Positions 9,201 through 17,829 are shown, counted from the first letter of the stretch. The stretch is DNA of 64,000 bases from Pseudoxanthomonas sangjuensis (GCF_010211755.1 NZ_PDWR01000004.1:106721-170720); one strand, 5' to 3'. Numbers and translations are program-made. The notes: generated by a model from the sequence alone, not told the origin.

Positions 9201-12200
9201 TCTGTCGGCCTACCTCGCCGCGCCGGAACCCGGCGCTCCGGCCGGCGCAGCCGCGCCGACGCAGGACCGGCAGCCGGAAGCGGTCGAGCCGTTCAGCGAC
9301 GAAGCGGCCGGAATCGCCGACATCGGCTACGACGCCGCTTCGTTCGAAGTCGAGGAGATCAGCCTCGAAGACGCGGACGGCCAACCGGGCGTGGGGATCG
9401 AGGAAATCGCGCTCGAACCGGCCGGGGCGGAACTGCAGATCGAGGAGATCTCGCTGGCGTCGGCCGAACCGGTCGCGGAAGCGGAACCGTCCCCGGAAGC
9501 GCACGACGTCGTGCCGCCGCTGGCGCCGGACGACCTGCAGGTCGAGGAGGTCGTGCTGGAAGACGCCGCGACGCCGGAGCCGGCTGTCGAAACCGGAATC
9601 GTCGAGGCGGAAGCTGTCGAAGCGGAAGCCATCGAAGCCGGGGCGACGGAAGAAACGGCGATCCAGGAACCGGTTTCCGAACAAGCCGCGGCCGAAGAAG
9701 CGGCTGCTGAAGAAGCGGCTGCCGAAGAAGCGGCTACCGAAGAAGCGGCTACCGAAGAAGCGGCTACCGAAGAAGCGGCCACCGAAGGAATGGCCGTCGA
9801 GGAAGCTGCAGCCGAAGCGGAGCCCGTCGCCGCGGAACCGGCGGTCGAGCTGCCGCCGCTGAAGGCGCCGGTGCTGGCGCCCGAGCCGGCGCCGCAGCCG
9901 GCGGTGATGGCCGACATCGATGCCGGCGAACTCGACGCCGCCGAACTCGATCTCGACCTCGTCGACATCTTCGCCGAGGAAGGCGCCGACCTGCTCGACC
10001 ATTCCGACGGCGTGCTCGCCAAGCTGCGCGAGGCCCCGGACGACCGCAACCTGGTCCTCGAACTGCAGCGCGACCTGCACACGCTCAAGGGCGGCGCGCG
10101 CATGGCCGGCATCAACGCCATCGGCGACCTCGGCCACTCGATCGAGTCGCTGCTCGAGCAGGTGGCCGCGCAGCGCGTCGACCTGGGGCTGGACGGCGTC
10201 CGCGCGCTGGAACGCGGCTTCGACCGCCTGCACGCGCTGCTGGCCAAGACCAGCGCGCACCGCGCGGTGAAGATACCGGCCGAGCTGATCGCCGAATTCA
10301 ACGCGCGTTCCGAAGGCCGGTCGCTGCCGGTTCCCGGTGCCGCCGACGCCGGACCGGCGCACGCGCCGGAACTGGCGCCGCTGTCGGCGCCGGTGGAGAT
10401 CGGCGAAGCGGTCGCCGAACCCGTCGCCACGGAGCAGGCCGCCACGCCGGCCGTCGCGGCCGACACCGAGTTCTTCCCGCAGGCCTCGCAGGAGCAGGTG
10501 CGCATCCGCGCCGACCTGCTCGACCGCCTGGTCAACTACGCCGGCGAAGTCGCGATCTACCGCGCGCGCCTCGAGCAGCAGCTGGGCGCGTTCCGCGGCG
10601 CGATGGCCGAACTCGACCGCACCAACACCCGCCTGCACGACCAGCTGCGCCGCCTCGACCTCGAGACCGAAGCGCAGATCGTCGCGCGCTACCAGCGCGA
10701 GCAGGACCGTGGCGACCCCGCGTTCGACCCGCTGGAACTGGACCGCTTCTCCACGCTGCAGCAGCTCAGCCGCGCGCTGGCCGAATCCGCGGCCGACTTG
10801 ACCGGCCTGCAGGGCGTGCTCGACGACCTGTCGCGCCAGTACGACAGCCTGTTGCAACAGCAGTCGCGCGTGAGCTCGGAACTGCAGGACGGCCTGATGC
10901 GCGCGCGCATGGTGCCGTTCGACGGCCTGGTGCCGCGCCTGCGCCGCGTGCTGCGCCAGGCCGCCGCGGAAACCGGCAAGCAGGTGCGCATGGAGCTGGA
11001 CGGCGCGCACGGCGAACTCGACCGCAACGTGCTCGAACACATGACCGCGCCGCTGGAACACCTGATGCGCAACGCGGTCGCCCACGGCCTGGAAACGCCC
11101 GACGTGCGCCGCAAGGCGGGCAAGGACGCCGAGGGCACGGTGCGCATCAGGCTGCGCCGCGAAGGCTCGGAAATGGTGCTGCAGATTTCCGACGACGGCG
11201 CCGGCATCAACCACGAGGCGATCCGCAAGCGCGCCGAGGCGCGCGGCCTGATCGCGCCGGGCGCGACCCCGAGCCCCGCCGAGCTGGAGCGCCTGATCCT
11301 CGAATCCGGCTTCAGCACCGCCGAAAGCGTCAGCCAGCTGGCCGGCCGCGGCGTCGGCATGGACGTGGTCTACAGCGAAGTGCGCCAGCTCGGCGGTTCG
11401 CTGGACATCGGTTCGGAAGCGGGCCGGGGCACCACCTTCACCCTGCGCCTGCCGCAGACCCTGGCGGTCACCCAGGCCGTGTTCGTGCGGATCGGCGAAA
11501 CCCAGTTCGCGGTGCCGGTCGCCGCGGTCGGCGGCATCGGCCGCATCGCCCGCGAGCGCTACGACGTCGCCGGCGGCAAGTACCTGTACGGCGGCCAGGA
11601 ATACGCGTTGCACGACCTCGGCGCCTTGACCGGCCACGACCCGGCCAAGGCCGAGGGCGAGGCGCAGATCCCGCTGTTGCTGGTCAACGCCGGCGACCTG
11701 CACGCCGCGGTGGCGGTCGACGAAGTGCTCGGCAACCGCGAAATCGTGGTCAAGCCGGTCGGCCCGCAGCTGGCCTCGATCCCCGGCATCTACGGCGCCA
11801 CGATCACCGGCGACGGCAGCATCGTGGTGATCCTCGACGCCGCGCCGCTGGTGCGCCGCCACCTGTCGCAGCCGGCGCTCGCGCACGCTTCCGCCGCGCA
11901 GTTGCCGGAACAGCGGCGCGTGCCGCTGGTGATGGTGGTCGACGACTCGCTGACCATGCGCAAGGTCACCGGCCGCGTGCTGGAACGCCACAACTTCGAG
12001 GTCGTCGCCGCGCGCGACGGCGTCGAGGCGCTGGAGCGGCTCGAGGAACGCATCCCCGACCTGATGCTGCTGGACATCGAAATGCCGCGCATGGACGGCT
12101 ACGAGCTGGCCACCGCGATGCGCGCCGACCAGCGCTTCCGCAACGTGCCCATCGTCATGATCACCTCGCGTACCGGCGACAAGCACCGCCAGCGCGCGTT

Positions 12201-12300
12201 CGAGATCGGCGTGCAGCGCTACATGGGCAAGCCGTACCAGGAGCTGGACCTGATGCGCAACGTCTACGACCTGCTGGGAATCGCCCGTGTCCGCGAATGA
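6268..12300 (+). CDS. chpA: Hybrid chemosensory histidine kinase ChpA (PilL)
   Basis: Giant CheA-type kinase of 2010 aa, starting with GTG. The N-terminal ~570 residues hold degenerate Hpt-like helical bundles (LHQVQGTLQMVE near residue 50). Three recognisable Hpt motifs follow: H697 (FHTLKGSGRL), H858 (FHTMNGAFAM) and H1271 (LHTLKGGARMAG). They are separated by Ala/Pro/Glu-rich linkers, including a tandem EEAAT repeat. The kinase core has the N-box EHLMRNAVAHGLE (~1597), DDGAGI (~1642) and GRGVGMDVV (~1694). A CheW domain spans ~1730-1860. A C-terminal receiver runs from VVDDSLTMRK (~1890), with phospho-acceptor D1936 and a conserved Lys at YMGKPY. It phosphorylates PilG and controls twitching. 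The 3' end overlaps chpB by 14 nt, so translation is probably coupled. Confidence 0.95.
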   Translation: MNALRDAMSQAALGWVKPELDETLRLARAEVEFFAEDPNDTARMHLCAGYLHQVQGTLQMVELYAPAMVAEELELLAQSLHDGKAADRDEACATLMRGTVLLPDYLERLQGGHRDIPIVLLPLLNDIRAARGAPGLSESVLFAPDLDRPLPTSVPLPEPMPWQARRGRIDAARQSFEQALAGWPEGGAPRDPVGLAAALKELSGSVEKTVARRSLWVAASVAEALRDGALAASDALRQGFAGLGRALQHWQQDGADVDLPPGQEPTRQLLYAVAQSSSRHPALDELRATFQLDAAAPSEAEVDHARSSISGRNRALFDTVGGVVKEELMRVKDALDLHMRTGADIAALQPQVGELSSVADTLGMLGLGAARDVVLQQRDALSALVAGQRRADEGALLNIAGALLYVDASLDSQVANLGAAGSHEEGAHATDAQHTIGALAQEAIANFAAAREGFVAFIETGWDHAELAEVPRLLAEVAGALRILDLAQAADYVEGVRRYVGNELIGRRRVPGGQQLDTLADAMASLEYYLEALRDKRPNQGDILDITRSSLEALRYWPLPPELAVEETVAAEEEPEPAAAEEAPAPVPAAAMEPPAVAAGLIEPSTAALVDAVVARAAPAPTLVTQPPETADAVPATAIGPEQGGFDTRSGDIDDEIREVFLEEFDEEIANLERLLPTWRAAPDDLEKLRPIRRVFHTLKGSGRLVGAGMLGEFSWKIENMLNRVLDGSRPPSEAVLALLGQASDTLPQLNAALHGRKAVWADIEGIKEVADRIAAGEDAFYTAPVGLPRFDEPAPAPAAAPVAAAPPLDGTPAQVDGVLREILETEVANHLETVHDWLARAESAPQPASEALLRAFHTMNGAFAMADVPEIPEVTGAAEQYLKRLLPANVPVSDAGVVALAESAQAISGTMAALRTPAPRVPVFAELAARLSALRDSLPPAPVAAEPPAGAYVEALPPIAPPLAPDALELAELVDNDLSAYLAAPEPGAPAGAAAPTQDRQPEAVEPFSDEAAGIADIGYDAASFEVEEISLEDADGQPGVGIEEIALEPAGAELQIEEISLASAEPVAEAEPSPEAHDVVPPLAPDDLQVEEVVLEDAATPEPAVETGIVEAEAVEAEAIEAGATEETAIQEPVSEQAAAEEAAAEEAAAEEAATEEAATEEAATEEAATEGMAVEEAAAEAEPVAAEPAVELPPLKAPVLAPEPAPQPAVMADIDAGELDAAELDLDLVDIFAEEGADLLDHSDGVLAKLREAPDDRNLVLELQRDLHTLKGGARMAGINAIGDLGHSIESLLEQVAAQRVDLGLDGVRALERGFDRLHALLAKTSAHRAVKIPAELIAEFNARSEGRSLPVPGAADAGPAHAPELAPLSAPVEIGEAVAEPVATEQAATPAVAADTEFFPQASQEQVRIRADLLDRLVNYAGEVAIYRARLEQQLGAFRGAMAELDRTNTRLHDQLRRLDLETEAQIVARYQREQDRGDPAFDPLELDRFSTLQQLSRALAESAADLTGLQGVLDDLSRQYDSLLQQQSRVSSELQDGLMRARMVPFDGLVPRLRRVLRQAAAETGKQVRMELDGAHGELDRNVLEHMTAPLEHLMRNAVAHGLETPDVRRKAGKDAEGTVRIRLRREGSEMVLQISDDGAGINHEAIRKRAEARGLIAPGATPSPAELERLILESGFSTAESVSQLAGRGVGMDVVYSEVRQLGGSLDIGSEAGRGTTFTLRLPQTLAVTQAVFVRIGETQFAVPVAAVGGIGRIARERYDVAGGKYLYGGQEYALHDLGALTGHDPAKAEGEAQIPLLLVNAGDLHAAVAVDEVLGNREIVVKPVGPQLASIPGIYGATITGDGSIVVILDAAPLVRRHLSQPALAHASAAQLPEQRRVPLVMVVDDSLTMRKVTGRVLERHNFEVVAARDGVEALERLEERIPDLMLLDIEMPRMDGYELATAMRADQRFRNVPIVMITSRTGDKHRQRAFEIGVQRYMGKPYQELDLMRNVYDLLGIARVRE
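9691..9790 (+). repeat. 15-bp tandem repeat in chpA (EEAAT/EEAAA units)
   Basis: About six to seven tandem copies of a 15-nt unit like gaagaagcggctacc encode repeated Glu-Glu-Ala-Ala-Thr/Ala. The array lies in the flexible linker before the third Hpt domain. The unit is a multiple of three, so copy-number change would alter linker length without shifting the frame. Confidence 0.85.
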
Positions 12301-13759
12301 ATCCAGGCGCGTAGCCCTGCTGGCGCGCGAGGGCGCGGCGCGCGAAAAGCTGCGCCAGACCCTGCGCGAAGTCGGCGCCGACGTCGTGATCGAGGCCGAC
12401 CCGGCCGGCGTCGACGCCGTCGCGCTGAGGGCGGCCGCACCGCAGGTGCTGCTGGTCGCGCTGGAGCCGGTGATCGAGGACAGCCTGCAACGGCTGGGCG
12501 AAGTGCTGCACGACCCGGAGATCAGCGTGATCTTCGACGACGCCGAACTGGCCGCGCAGCGCGAAGGCTGGAGCGCGCAGCGCTGGGCGCGGCACCTGGC
12601 GGCCAAGCTGCACGGCCACCAGGACGTGCTGCCGCCCGGGCACGAGGAAGACGAAGCCGACAAGGTCGCGCAACTGCGTCCCGGCCGCCCGGCGACGCCG
12701 GCGCAGCTGCACGCCGGCGACACCTTCGATCCGCATGTGCGCGAAGCGCGCGATACCGCGCCGGCGCTGCCGCAGGACGGCCTGTTGCCCGGCGAAGGCG
12801 ATGGCGATGGCCCGGATGCGGACAGCGGTCTCCTGTCGCTGTCGGACGAGCCGTTGTCGCTGAGCGACGAACCCGAGGCCTGGCAGCCGCCGACGCGCAC
12901 GCTGGACAACGAACTGGTCGATGGCTTCGGCGGACCGCGCCTCGACCCCGAACCCGACCCCGACCCCGTGCCGGAACCGCCGCGCAGGGCCGAACCGCCG
13001 CCGTTGCCGCCCGAGCTTCCGCCCGTCGCGTCCAAGCCGCTGCCCAGCGGCCTGAAGCTGGAACTGGAGGAACTGGATGCTGCACCGGCCACGCCGGCAC
13101 GGCCGCAACCGGCGGAGCCGGCCGCAGTGCCGCCGCCGTTCGGCGGCCTGTCGCTGGAGCTGGAATCGCTGGACGGCGCGCCTGCCGCGTCGGCGCCTTC
13201 GCCGCCGCCGCCGGTGCAACCGCAAGCGGAGCCGCCGGCGCAGGGCGCAGTGGTGCTGTTCGCCGGGATCGGCGGTCCGGACGCGGGGCGTCGCGTGCTG
13301 GCCGAACTGCCGGCGGGTTTCCCGCGCCCGGTGCTGGTGCACCTGCGCCTCGACGGCGGCCGCTACGACAACTTGGTCAAGCAGCTCGAGCGCGTCTCGC
13401 CGATGCCGGTGGTGTTGGCCGGCGCCGGCGACATGGCCAAGCGCGCGCAGGTCCACGTGCTGCCGAACGACGTCACCGCCGGCGTCGAGGAGGGCAGCGT
13501 CCGTTTCGTGGCCGGCGCGACCGTCGCCAGGGACCTGATCGCGGCGCTGCCGGCGGCACAGAGCTCGGTGCTGCTGCTCAGCGGCAGCGATCCGGCCTGC
13601 GTCGACGCGGCGGTGGCGCTGGCGGCGCAGGGCGCCTACGTCGCCGGCCAGTCGCTGCAGGGCTGCTACGACCCGGCGGCGTCGAAGGCGCTGCAAATCC
13701 GCGGCGGCAGCGTCGGTACGCCATCCGAACTGGCCGCCGGCGTGGCCAGGCACGGCTGA
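12287..13759 (+). CDS. chpB: ChpB, CheB-like methylesterase homologue with degenerate active site
   Basis: A 490-residue protein starting with GTG (VSANES) inside the chpA 3' end. Residues 1-110 resemble a receiver fold (RVALLAREGAAREKLRQTL) but lack the acidic pair. Residues ~120-315 are an acidic and proline-rich linker with repeated Pro-Glu/Asp-Pro and LSLSDEP. Residues ~320-490 align with the CheB methylesterase domain. The expected serine of the GASTGG loop is a glycine (AGIGG, G327), while the His of the next strand is kept (VLVHLR, H352), and the Asp loop reads LLSGSDPACVD. By eye the catalytic Ser is therefore missing, so it may act as a scaffold or deamidase-dead regulator. Position and neighbours match Xylella ChpB. 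Confidence 0.85.
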   Translation: MSANESRRVALLAREGAAREKLRQTLREVGADVVIEADPAGVDAVALRAAAPQVLLVALEPVIEDSLQRLGEVLHDPEISVIFDDAELAAQREGWSAQRWARHLAAKLHGHQDVLPPGHEEDEADKVAQLRPGRPATPAQLHAGDTFDPHVREARDTAPALPQDGLLPGEGDGDGPDADSGLLSLSDEPLSLSDEPEAWQPPTRTLDNELVDGFGGPRLDPEPDPDPVPEPPRRAEPPPLPPELPPVASKPLPSGLKLELEELDAAPATPARPQPAEPAAVPPPFGGLSLELESLDGAPAASAPSPPPPVQPQAEPPAQGAVVLFAGIGGPDAGRRVLAELPAGFPRPVLVHLRLDGGRYDNLVKQLERVSPMPVVLAGAGDMAKRAQVHVLPNDVTAGVEEGSVRFVAGATVARDLIAALPAAQSSVLLLSGSDPACVDAAVALAAQGAYVAGQSLQGCYDPAASKALQIRGGSVGTPSELAAGVARHG

Positions 13760-13779
13760 AACGATTCCCGGAGTAGAGC

Positions 13780-14250
13780 ATGGCCCATTCCAACGACGAA
13801 ATCCGCGGCGTACTGGTGCAGGTCGCCGGCGAGCGCGTGCTGCTGCCGAACGCGACGATCGGCGAAGTGCTGGCGAAGGTGCCGGTGGAACCGATCGCCA
13901 ACGCGCCGCAGTGGCTGGCGGGACGGATCCACTGGCACGGCTGGCAGGTGCCGCTGGTGTCGTTCGCGCGCCTGGCCAACCTGAGCGACGAAGGCCTGAC
14001 CGCGAACAGCAAGATCGTGGTGCTGAAGGCGCTGGGCGGCGACGCGGACATGCCGTACGTGGCGCTGTTGACGCCGTCGTTCCCGCGCCTGGTGTCGGTG
14101 CCGCGCGACGGCCTGCTGGCCGACGCCAGCGAGGAGTCGTTGCCGGAAGGCGTGCTGGTGCGCGTGCTGATCGGCGACGAAGTGGCGCTGCTGCCCGACC
14201 TGGACAAGGTCGAATCGATGGTCGGCGAGGCGTTGAAGCAGGCGGCGTGA
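13780..14250 (+). CDS. chpC: CheW-like protein ChpC
   Basis: A 156-residue CheW-domain protein, last gene of the Pil-Chp operon. The fold signatures are IRGVLVQVAGERVLLPNATIGEV at the start, WLAGRIHWHGWQVPLVSFARL in the centre and VLVRVLIGDEVALLPDL at the end. In Pseudomonas ChpC is a second coupling protein that links other inputs to ChpA. It follows chpB by 20 bp with GGAG ahead of the ATG. Only 15 bp separate it from the stop of the convergent rsmE, and I see no clear intrinsic terminator. Confidence 0.9.
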   Translation: MAHSNDEIRGVLVQVAGERVLLPNATIGEVLAKVPVEPIANAPQWLAGRIHWHGWQVPLVSFARLANLSDEGLTANSKIVVLKALGGDADMPYVALLTPSFPRLVSVPRDGLLADASEESLPEGVLVRVLIGDEVALLPDLDKVESMVGEALKQAA

Positions 14251-14265
14251 GGCCTGGCGCCGCCC

Positions 14266-14997
14266 CTACAAGTCGCCAAATCTGGATTGCAGCGCCGCGA
14301 TCGCGGCCAGCCCCGCGGTTTCCGTGCGCAGGATCCGCGGGCCCAGGCGCAGGCCGCCGAAACCGGCCGACTTCAATGTTTCGCGGTCGCGCGGCGACCA
14401 GCCGCCTTCGGGGCCGATGGCGACGGCGACCGACGGAGGCGACGGCGCCGGCAGCGACGACAGCGCGTGTTCGCCTTCCGGGTCCAGCGTGAGTTTCAGC
14501 GTCGCCTGCACCGAGCGCGCGGCGTCGGCCAGCGAAGCCGGCGCGGACAGTTCCGGGATCGTCGCGCGGCCGCTCTGTTCGCAGGCGGCGACGATCACGT
14601 TGCGCCAGTGCTCGACACGCCTGGCCGCGCGCTCGGCGTCGAGCTTCACTTCGCTGCGCTCGGAATTCACCGGCACGACCGCGGCGACGCCGAGCTCGGT
14701 CGCCTTCTGCAGGATCAGGTCCATCTTCTCGCCGCGGGCGATGCCCTGCAGCAGCACGATGCGCAGCGGCGATTCGTTGCGGGCCTCCGACTTCGAGGCG
14801 ACCGCGGCGCGGACCTCGCGCTTGCCCGCCGCGACGATGCGCGCGGCGTAGTCGTGGCCATCGCCGTTGAACAGCACGCACTCGTCGCCTTCGCGCAGGC
14901 GCAGCACGCGCACCAGGTGCGCGGCGGCCGAGTCGGGCAGGGCGATTTCCGCGCCGGTCGACAGCGGCGTCGCGACGAAGCAGCGGGTCAGGCGCAT
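14266..14997 (-). CDS. rsmE: 16S rRNA (uracil1498-N3)-methyltransferase
   Basis: SPOUT-class methyltransferase (EC 2.1.1.193) of 243 aa, making m3U1498 in 16S rRNA from S-adenosylmethionine. An N-terminal PUA-like region (residues 1-70, AAHLVRVLRLREGDECVLFNG) precedes the knotted domain. Family motifs are QKATELGVAAVVPVNSERS, AIGPEGGWSPRDRE and LGPRILRTETAGLAAIAA, where the last two form the SAM-binding trefoil knot. The start at 14997 (MRLTRCF) overlaps the bioA stop by 10 nt, implying a bioA-rsmE operon. Confidence 0.96.
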   Translation of the reverse strand: MRLTRCFVATPLSTGAEIALPDSAAAHLVRVLRLREGDECVLFNGDGHDYAARIVAAGKREVRAAVASKSEARNESPLRIVLLQGIARGEKMDLILQKATELGVAAVVPVNSERSEVKLDAERAARRVEHWRNVIVAACEQSGRATIPELSAPASLADAARSVQATLKLTLDPEGEHALSSLPAPSPPSVAVAIGPEGGWSPRDRETLKSAGFGGLRLGPRILRTETAGLAAIAALQSRFGDL

Positions 14998-16418
14998 GCG
15001 GTGGCCTCGTCGATCGCCGCGCGCGTGGTTTCCGCGAGCAGCGCGAGTTGCGCGTCGTCGATGCAATACGGCGGCATCCAGTACAGGACGTCGCCGAGCG
15101 GGCGCAGCACCACGCCGCGGGCCAGCGCGGCGCGGTAGGCGCGCAAGCCGACGCGCGCTTCGGCCGGGAAGGGCGTGGCCCGGTTCCCGTCGCGGGTCAG
15201 TTCGAAGGCGACGATCATCCCGGTCTGGCGCACGTCGGCGACATGCGGGTGGCCGCGGAACGCGTCCGCCAGCCGCGCCATCTTCGCCGCGGTGGCGCGG
15301 TTGCGTTCGAGGATGCCGTCGCTTTCGAAGATGCGCAGCGACGCCAGCGCCGCCGCGCAGGCCAGCGGGTTGCCGGTGTAGCTGTGCGAATGCAGGAAGG
15401 CGCGTTCGCGCGAATCGTCGAGGAAGGCGTCGTAGACCTGCTGCGTGGCCAGCACCGCCGCCAGCGGCAGGAAGCCGCCGGTCAGGCCCTTGGACACGCA
15501 CATCAGGTCGGGCATCGCGCCGGCCTGCTCGAACGCGAACATCGTGCCGGTGCGGCCGAAGCCGGTGGCGATCTCGTCGGCGATCAGGAACGCGCCGTTG
15601 GCGTCGCACAGCTGGCGCGCGCGGCGCAGGTAGGCGGGGTGGTGCATGCGCATGCCGCCGGCGCACTGCACCAGCGGTTCGACGATCAGCGCGCAGATCT
15701 CGCCGGGATGGCGATCGAACAGCGCCGCCAGCGCGTCGGCGGCGCGCCCGGCGCACTGCTCGGCCGATTCGCCGCCGCGCGCCGCGTAGGCGTCCGGCGA
15801 CGGCGCGAACAGCGCTTCGGCCAGCAGCGGCGCGTAGGTGCGGCGGTACAGCGGGATGTCGCCGACCGACAGCGCGCCGATGGTCTCGCCGTGGTAGCCG
15901 TTTTCCAGCGCAACGAATTTGCTCCGCCGTTCCTCGCCGAGGTTGCGGAAGAAGTGGAAGGCCATCTTCAACGCCACTTCGACGCCGGCCGAGCCGTTGT
16001 CGGCGTAGAACACCTTGGCCGGCGGCTCGCGCCCCGCCTGCTTCGGCGCGATGGCCAGCAGCTTCTCCGCCAGTTCGATCGCCGGTTCGTGGCCGAAGCC
16101 GGCCAGCAGCACCTGCTCCAGCGTGCCCGCCTGTTTCGCGATGGCGGCGGCGATGCGCGGCTCGGCGTGGCCGAACAGGTTGGTCCACCAGCTGCCGACC
16201 GCGTCCAGGTAGCGGCGGCCGTCGTGGCCGACCAGCCATGCGCCTTCGCCGCGCGCGATCGGCACCAGCGGCAACGCGTGCGGATGCTCGCGCATCTGCG
16301 TGCAGGGATGCCACAACACGGCCAGGTCGCGCTCGCGCCAGCGCGCCGCCTCCGGATTCCCACCGTCAATAGTCGCCGGCTCTGCTACCATTCGCGGGAC
16401 ATGTTCCATCGACTGCAT
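14988..16418 (-). CDS. bioA: Adenosylmethionine-8-amino-7-oxononanoate aminotransferase
   Basis: PLP-dependent class III aminotransferase (EC 2.6.1.62) making 7,8-diaminopelargonic acid in biotin synthesis, with SAM as amino donor. Diagnostic motifs are LWHPCTQMREH at the N-terminus, DAVGSWWTNLFGH, FYADNGSAGVEVALKMA, IADEIATGFGRTG (PLP-stabilising Asp) and VSKGLTGGFLPL (Schiff-base Lys). The start is uncertain: an in-frame ATG at 16463, one at 16418 (MQSMEHV, used here) and one at 16409 are possible; the longest would overlap the divergent nudE leader. Other bio genes are not in the window. Confidence 0.94.
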   Translation of the reverse strand: MQSMEHVPRMVAEPATIDGGNPEAARWRERDLAVLWHPCTQMREHPHALPLVPIARGEGAWLVGHDGRRYLDAVGSWWTNLFGHAEPRIAAAIAKQAGTLEQVLLAGFGHEPAIELAEKLLAIAPKQAGREPPAKVFYADNGSAGVEVALKMAFHFFRNLGEERRSKFVALENGYHGETIGALSVGDIPLYRRTYAPLLAEALFAPSPDAYAARGGESAEQCAGRAADALAALFDRHPGEICALIVEPLVQCAGGMRMHHPAYLRRARQLCDANGAFLIADEIATGFGRTGTMFAFEQAGAMPDLMCVSKGLTGGFLPLAAVLATQQVYDAFLDDSRERAFLHSHSYTGNPLACAAALASLRIFESDGILERNRATAAKMARLADAFRGHPHVADVRQTGMIVAFELTRDGNRATPFPAEARVGLRAYRAALARGVVLRPLGDVLYWMPPYCIDDAQLALLAETTRAAIDEATACA

Positions 16419-16468
16419 CCCGCCATCATATCGGCCGCGACCAGACCGTGCATGGCTGGGCACGCGCC

Positions 16469-17017
16469 ATGAGCCGCCGGCTCCCCACGATCCATGGCGT
16501 GACCGAGCAGGAAGCCGGACCCTACCGGATGGAGCGGCTGGACCTGGAATTCGCCAACGGCGAGCGCCGCCGTTTCGACCGCCTGGTCACGCGCGGCCAC
16601 GGCGCGGTGGTGGTGGTGCCGATGCTCGACGACGAAACCGTGCTGCTGGTGCGCGAATACGCCGCCGGCGTGCACCGCTACGAACTGGGCCTGGTCAAGG
16701 GCCGCATCGATGCCGGCGAAACGCCGGAGCAGGCGGCCGACCGCGAATTGAAGGAGGAAGCCGGCTACGGCGCGCACCGCATCGACGTGCTGCGGCCGCT
16801 GAGCCTGGCGCCGACCTACATGAGCCACCAGTCGTGGCTGGTGCTGGCGCGCGACCTGTACCCGGAAAAGCTGCCCGGCGACGAGCCGGAGGAGCTGGAA
16901 GTGGTGCCGTGGAAGCTGGAGCGGCTCGACGAGCTGATGCTGCGCGAAGATTTTTCCGAAGGCCGCTCGCTGGCGGCCCTGTTCATTGCCAGGGAATGGC
17001 TGCAACGGTTGTCCTGA
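16469..17017 (+). CDS. nudE: ADP compounds hydrolase NudE (Nudix)
   Basis: Nudix hydrolase of 182 aa from ATG 16469 (an in-frame ATG at 16448 is possible). It cleaves ADP-ribose, NADH and Ap(n)A-type dinucleotides in the cytoplasm. The Nudix box is intact: GRIDAGETPEQAADRELKEE followed by AGY, giving the G-x5-E-x7-REL-x-EE-x-G pattern. VPMLDDETVLLVREYAAG and LAPTYMSHQSWLVLA are NudE-like. Its TGA is immediately followed by the cysQ ATG, the nudE-cysQ arrangement seen in many gammaproteobacteria. Confidence 0.92.
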   Translation: MSRRLPTIHGVTEQEAGPYRMERLDLEFANGERRRFDRLVTRGHGAVVVVPMLDDETVLLVREYAAGVHRYELGLVKGRIDAGETPEQAADRELKEEAGYGAHRIDVLRPLSLAPTYMSHQSWLVLARDLYPEKLPGDEPEELEVVPWKLERLDELMLREDFSEGRSLAALFIAREWLQRLS

Positions 17018-17824
17018 ATGCGAATCTCCCCCGACCATTACGAAGCGGTGATCGCCATCGCGCACGAGGCCGCCGCCGCGATCATGGCGGTGTACGCGCA
17101 GACGTTCGAAGTCGAGAGCAAGGCCGACGACACGCCGCTGACCCGCGCCGACATGGCTGCGCACCACATCATCGCCGAAGGCCTGCAGCGTTTGACGCCG
17201 GACTGGCCGGTGCTGTCGGAGGAGGCCTCCGACATCCCGTGGTCGGTGCGCGCGGAGTGGCCGACCTACTGGCTGGTCGATCCGCTCGACGGCACCCGCG
17301 AGTTCGTCAAGCGCAATGGCGAGTTCACCGTCAACATCGCGCTGGTCGAAGAGAACCAGCCGGTGTTCGGCGTGGTGGTGGCGCCGGTCACCGGCACCGC
17401 GTGGCATGCGATGCAGGGCCGTGACGCGTTCCGCCGCGACGGCGACAGCGACACGCTGCTGCGCACGCGGCGCCCGGCGCGGCCGCCGTTGCGCGTGGCC
17501 GCGAGCCGCTCGCACCGCGATGCGCGCACCGATGCGCTGCTGGAGCGGATCGCGGCGTGGAGCGGCGATGCGGCGGAGACGCTGGCGCTGGGTTCCTCGC
17601 TGAAATTCTGCCGCATCGCCGAGGGCGCGCTGGACGTGTACCCGCGTTTCGGGCCGACCTCGGAGTGGGACACGGCGGCGGCGCAGTGCATCCTGGAATC
17701 GGCCGGCGGGGCGTTGCTGGCGCCGGACGGGCGGTCGTTCCGCTACAACCGGCGCGAGTCGCTGTTGAACGGCGACTTCATCGCGCTGGGCGATCCGACC
17801 CTGCCTTGGCAGGATTGGCTGTAA
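17018..17824 (+). CDS. cysQ: 3'(2'),5'-bisphosphate nucleotidase
   Basis: Li+-sensitive phosphatase of the inositol monophosphatase superfamily (EC 3.1.3.7), 268 aa. It removes the 3'-phosphate from PAP left over from sulfate assimilation. Metal ligands are visible in VLSEEASD, WLVDPLDGTREFVK and the C-terminal PTSEWDTAAAQCILESAGG. It begins directly at the nudE stop codon and lies 5 bp before mazG, so nudE-cysQ-mazG form a nucleotide-cleaning operon. Confidence 0.95.
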   Translation: MRISPDHYEAVIAIAHEAAAAIMAVYAQTFEVESKADDTPLTRADMAAHHIIAEGLQRLTPDWPVLSEEASDIPWSVRAEWPTYWLVDPLDGTREFVKRNGEFTVNIALVEENQPVFGVVVAPVTGTAWHAMQGRDAFRRDGDSDTLLRTRRPARPPLRVAASRSHRDARTDALLERIAAWSGDAAETLALGSSLKFCRIAEGALDVYPRFGPTSEWDTAAAQCILESAGGALLAPDGRSFRYNRRESLLNGDFIALGDPTLPWQDWL

Positions 17825-17829
17825 ACGGC

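Noticed and set aside
9691..9790. Possible CRISPR-like array because of regular short repeats
   Set aside because: The units are contiguous 15-mers without spacers and lie in a coding frame; they are a coding minisatellite.
6163..13092. Very long open frame on the minus strand opposite chpA (2309 codons), and similar long antisense frames opposite other genes
   Set aside because: They mirror strongly GC3-biased genes, consist of His/Arg/Ala/Gly-rich low-complexity sequence and match no family; they are a by-product of high GC.
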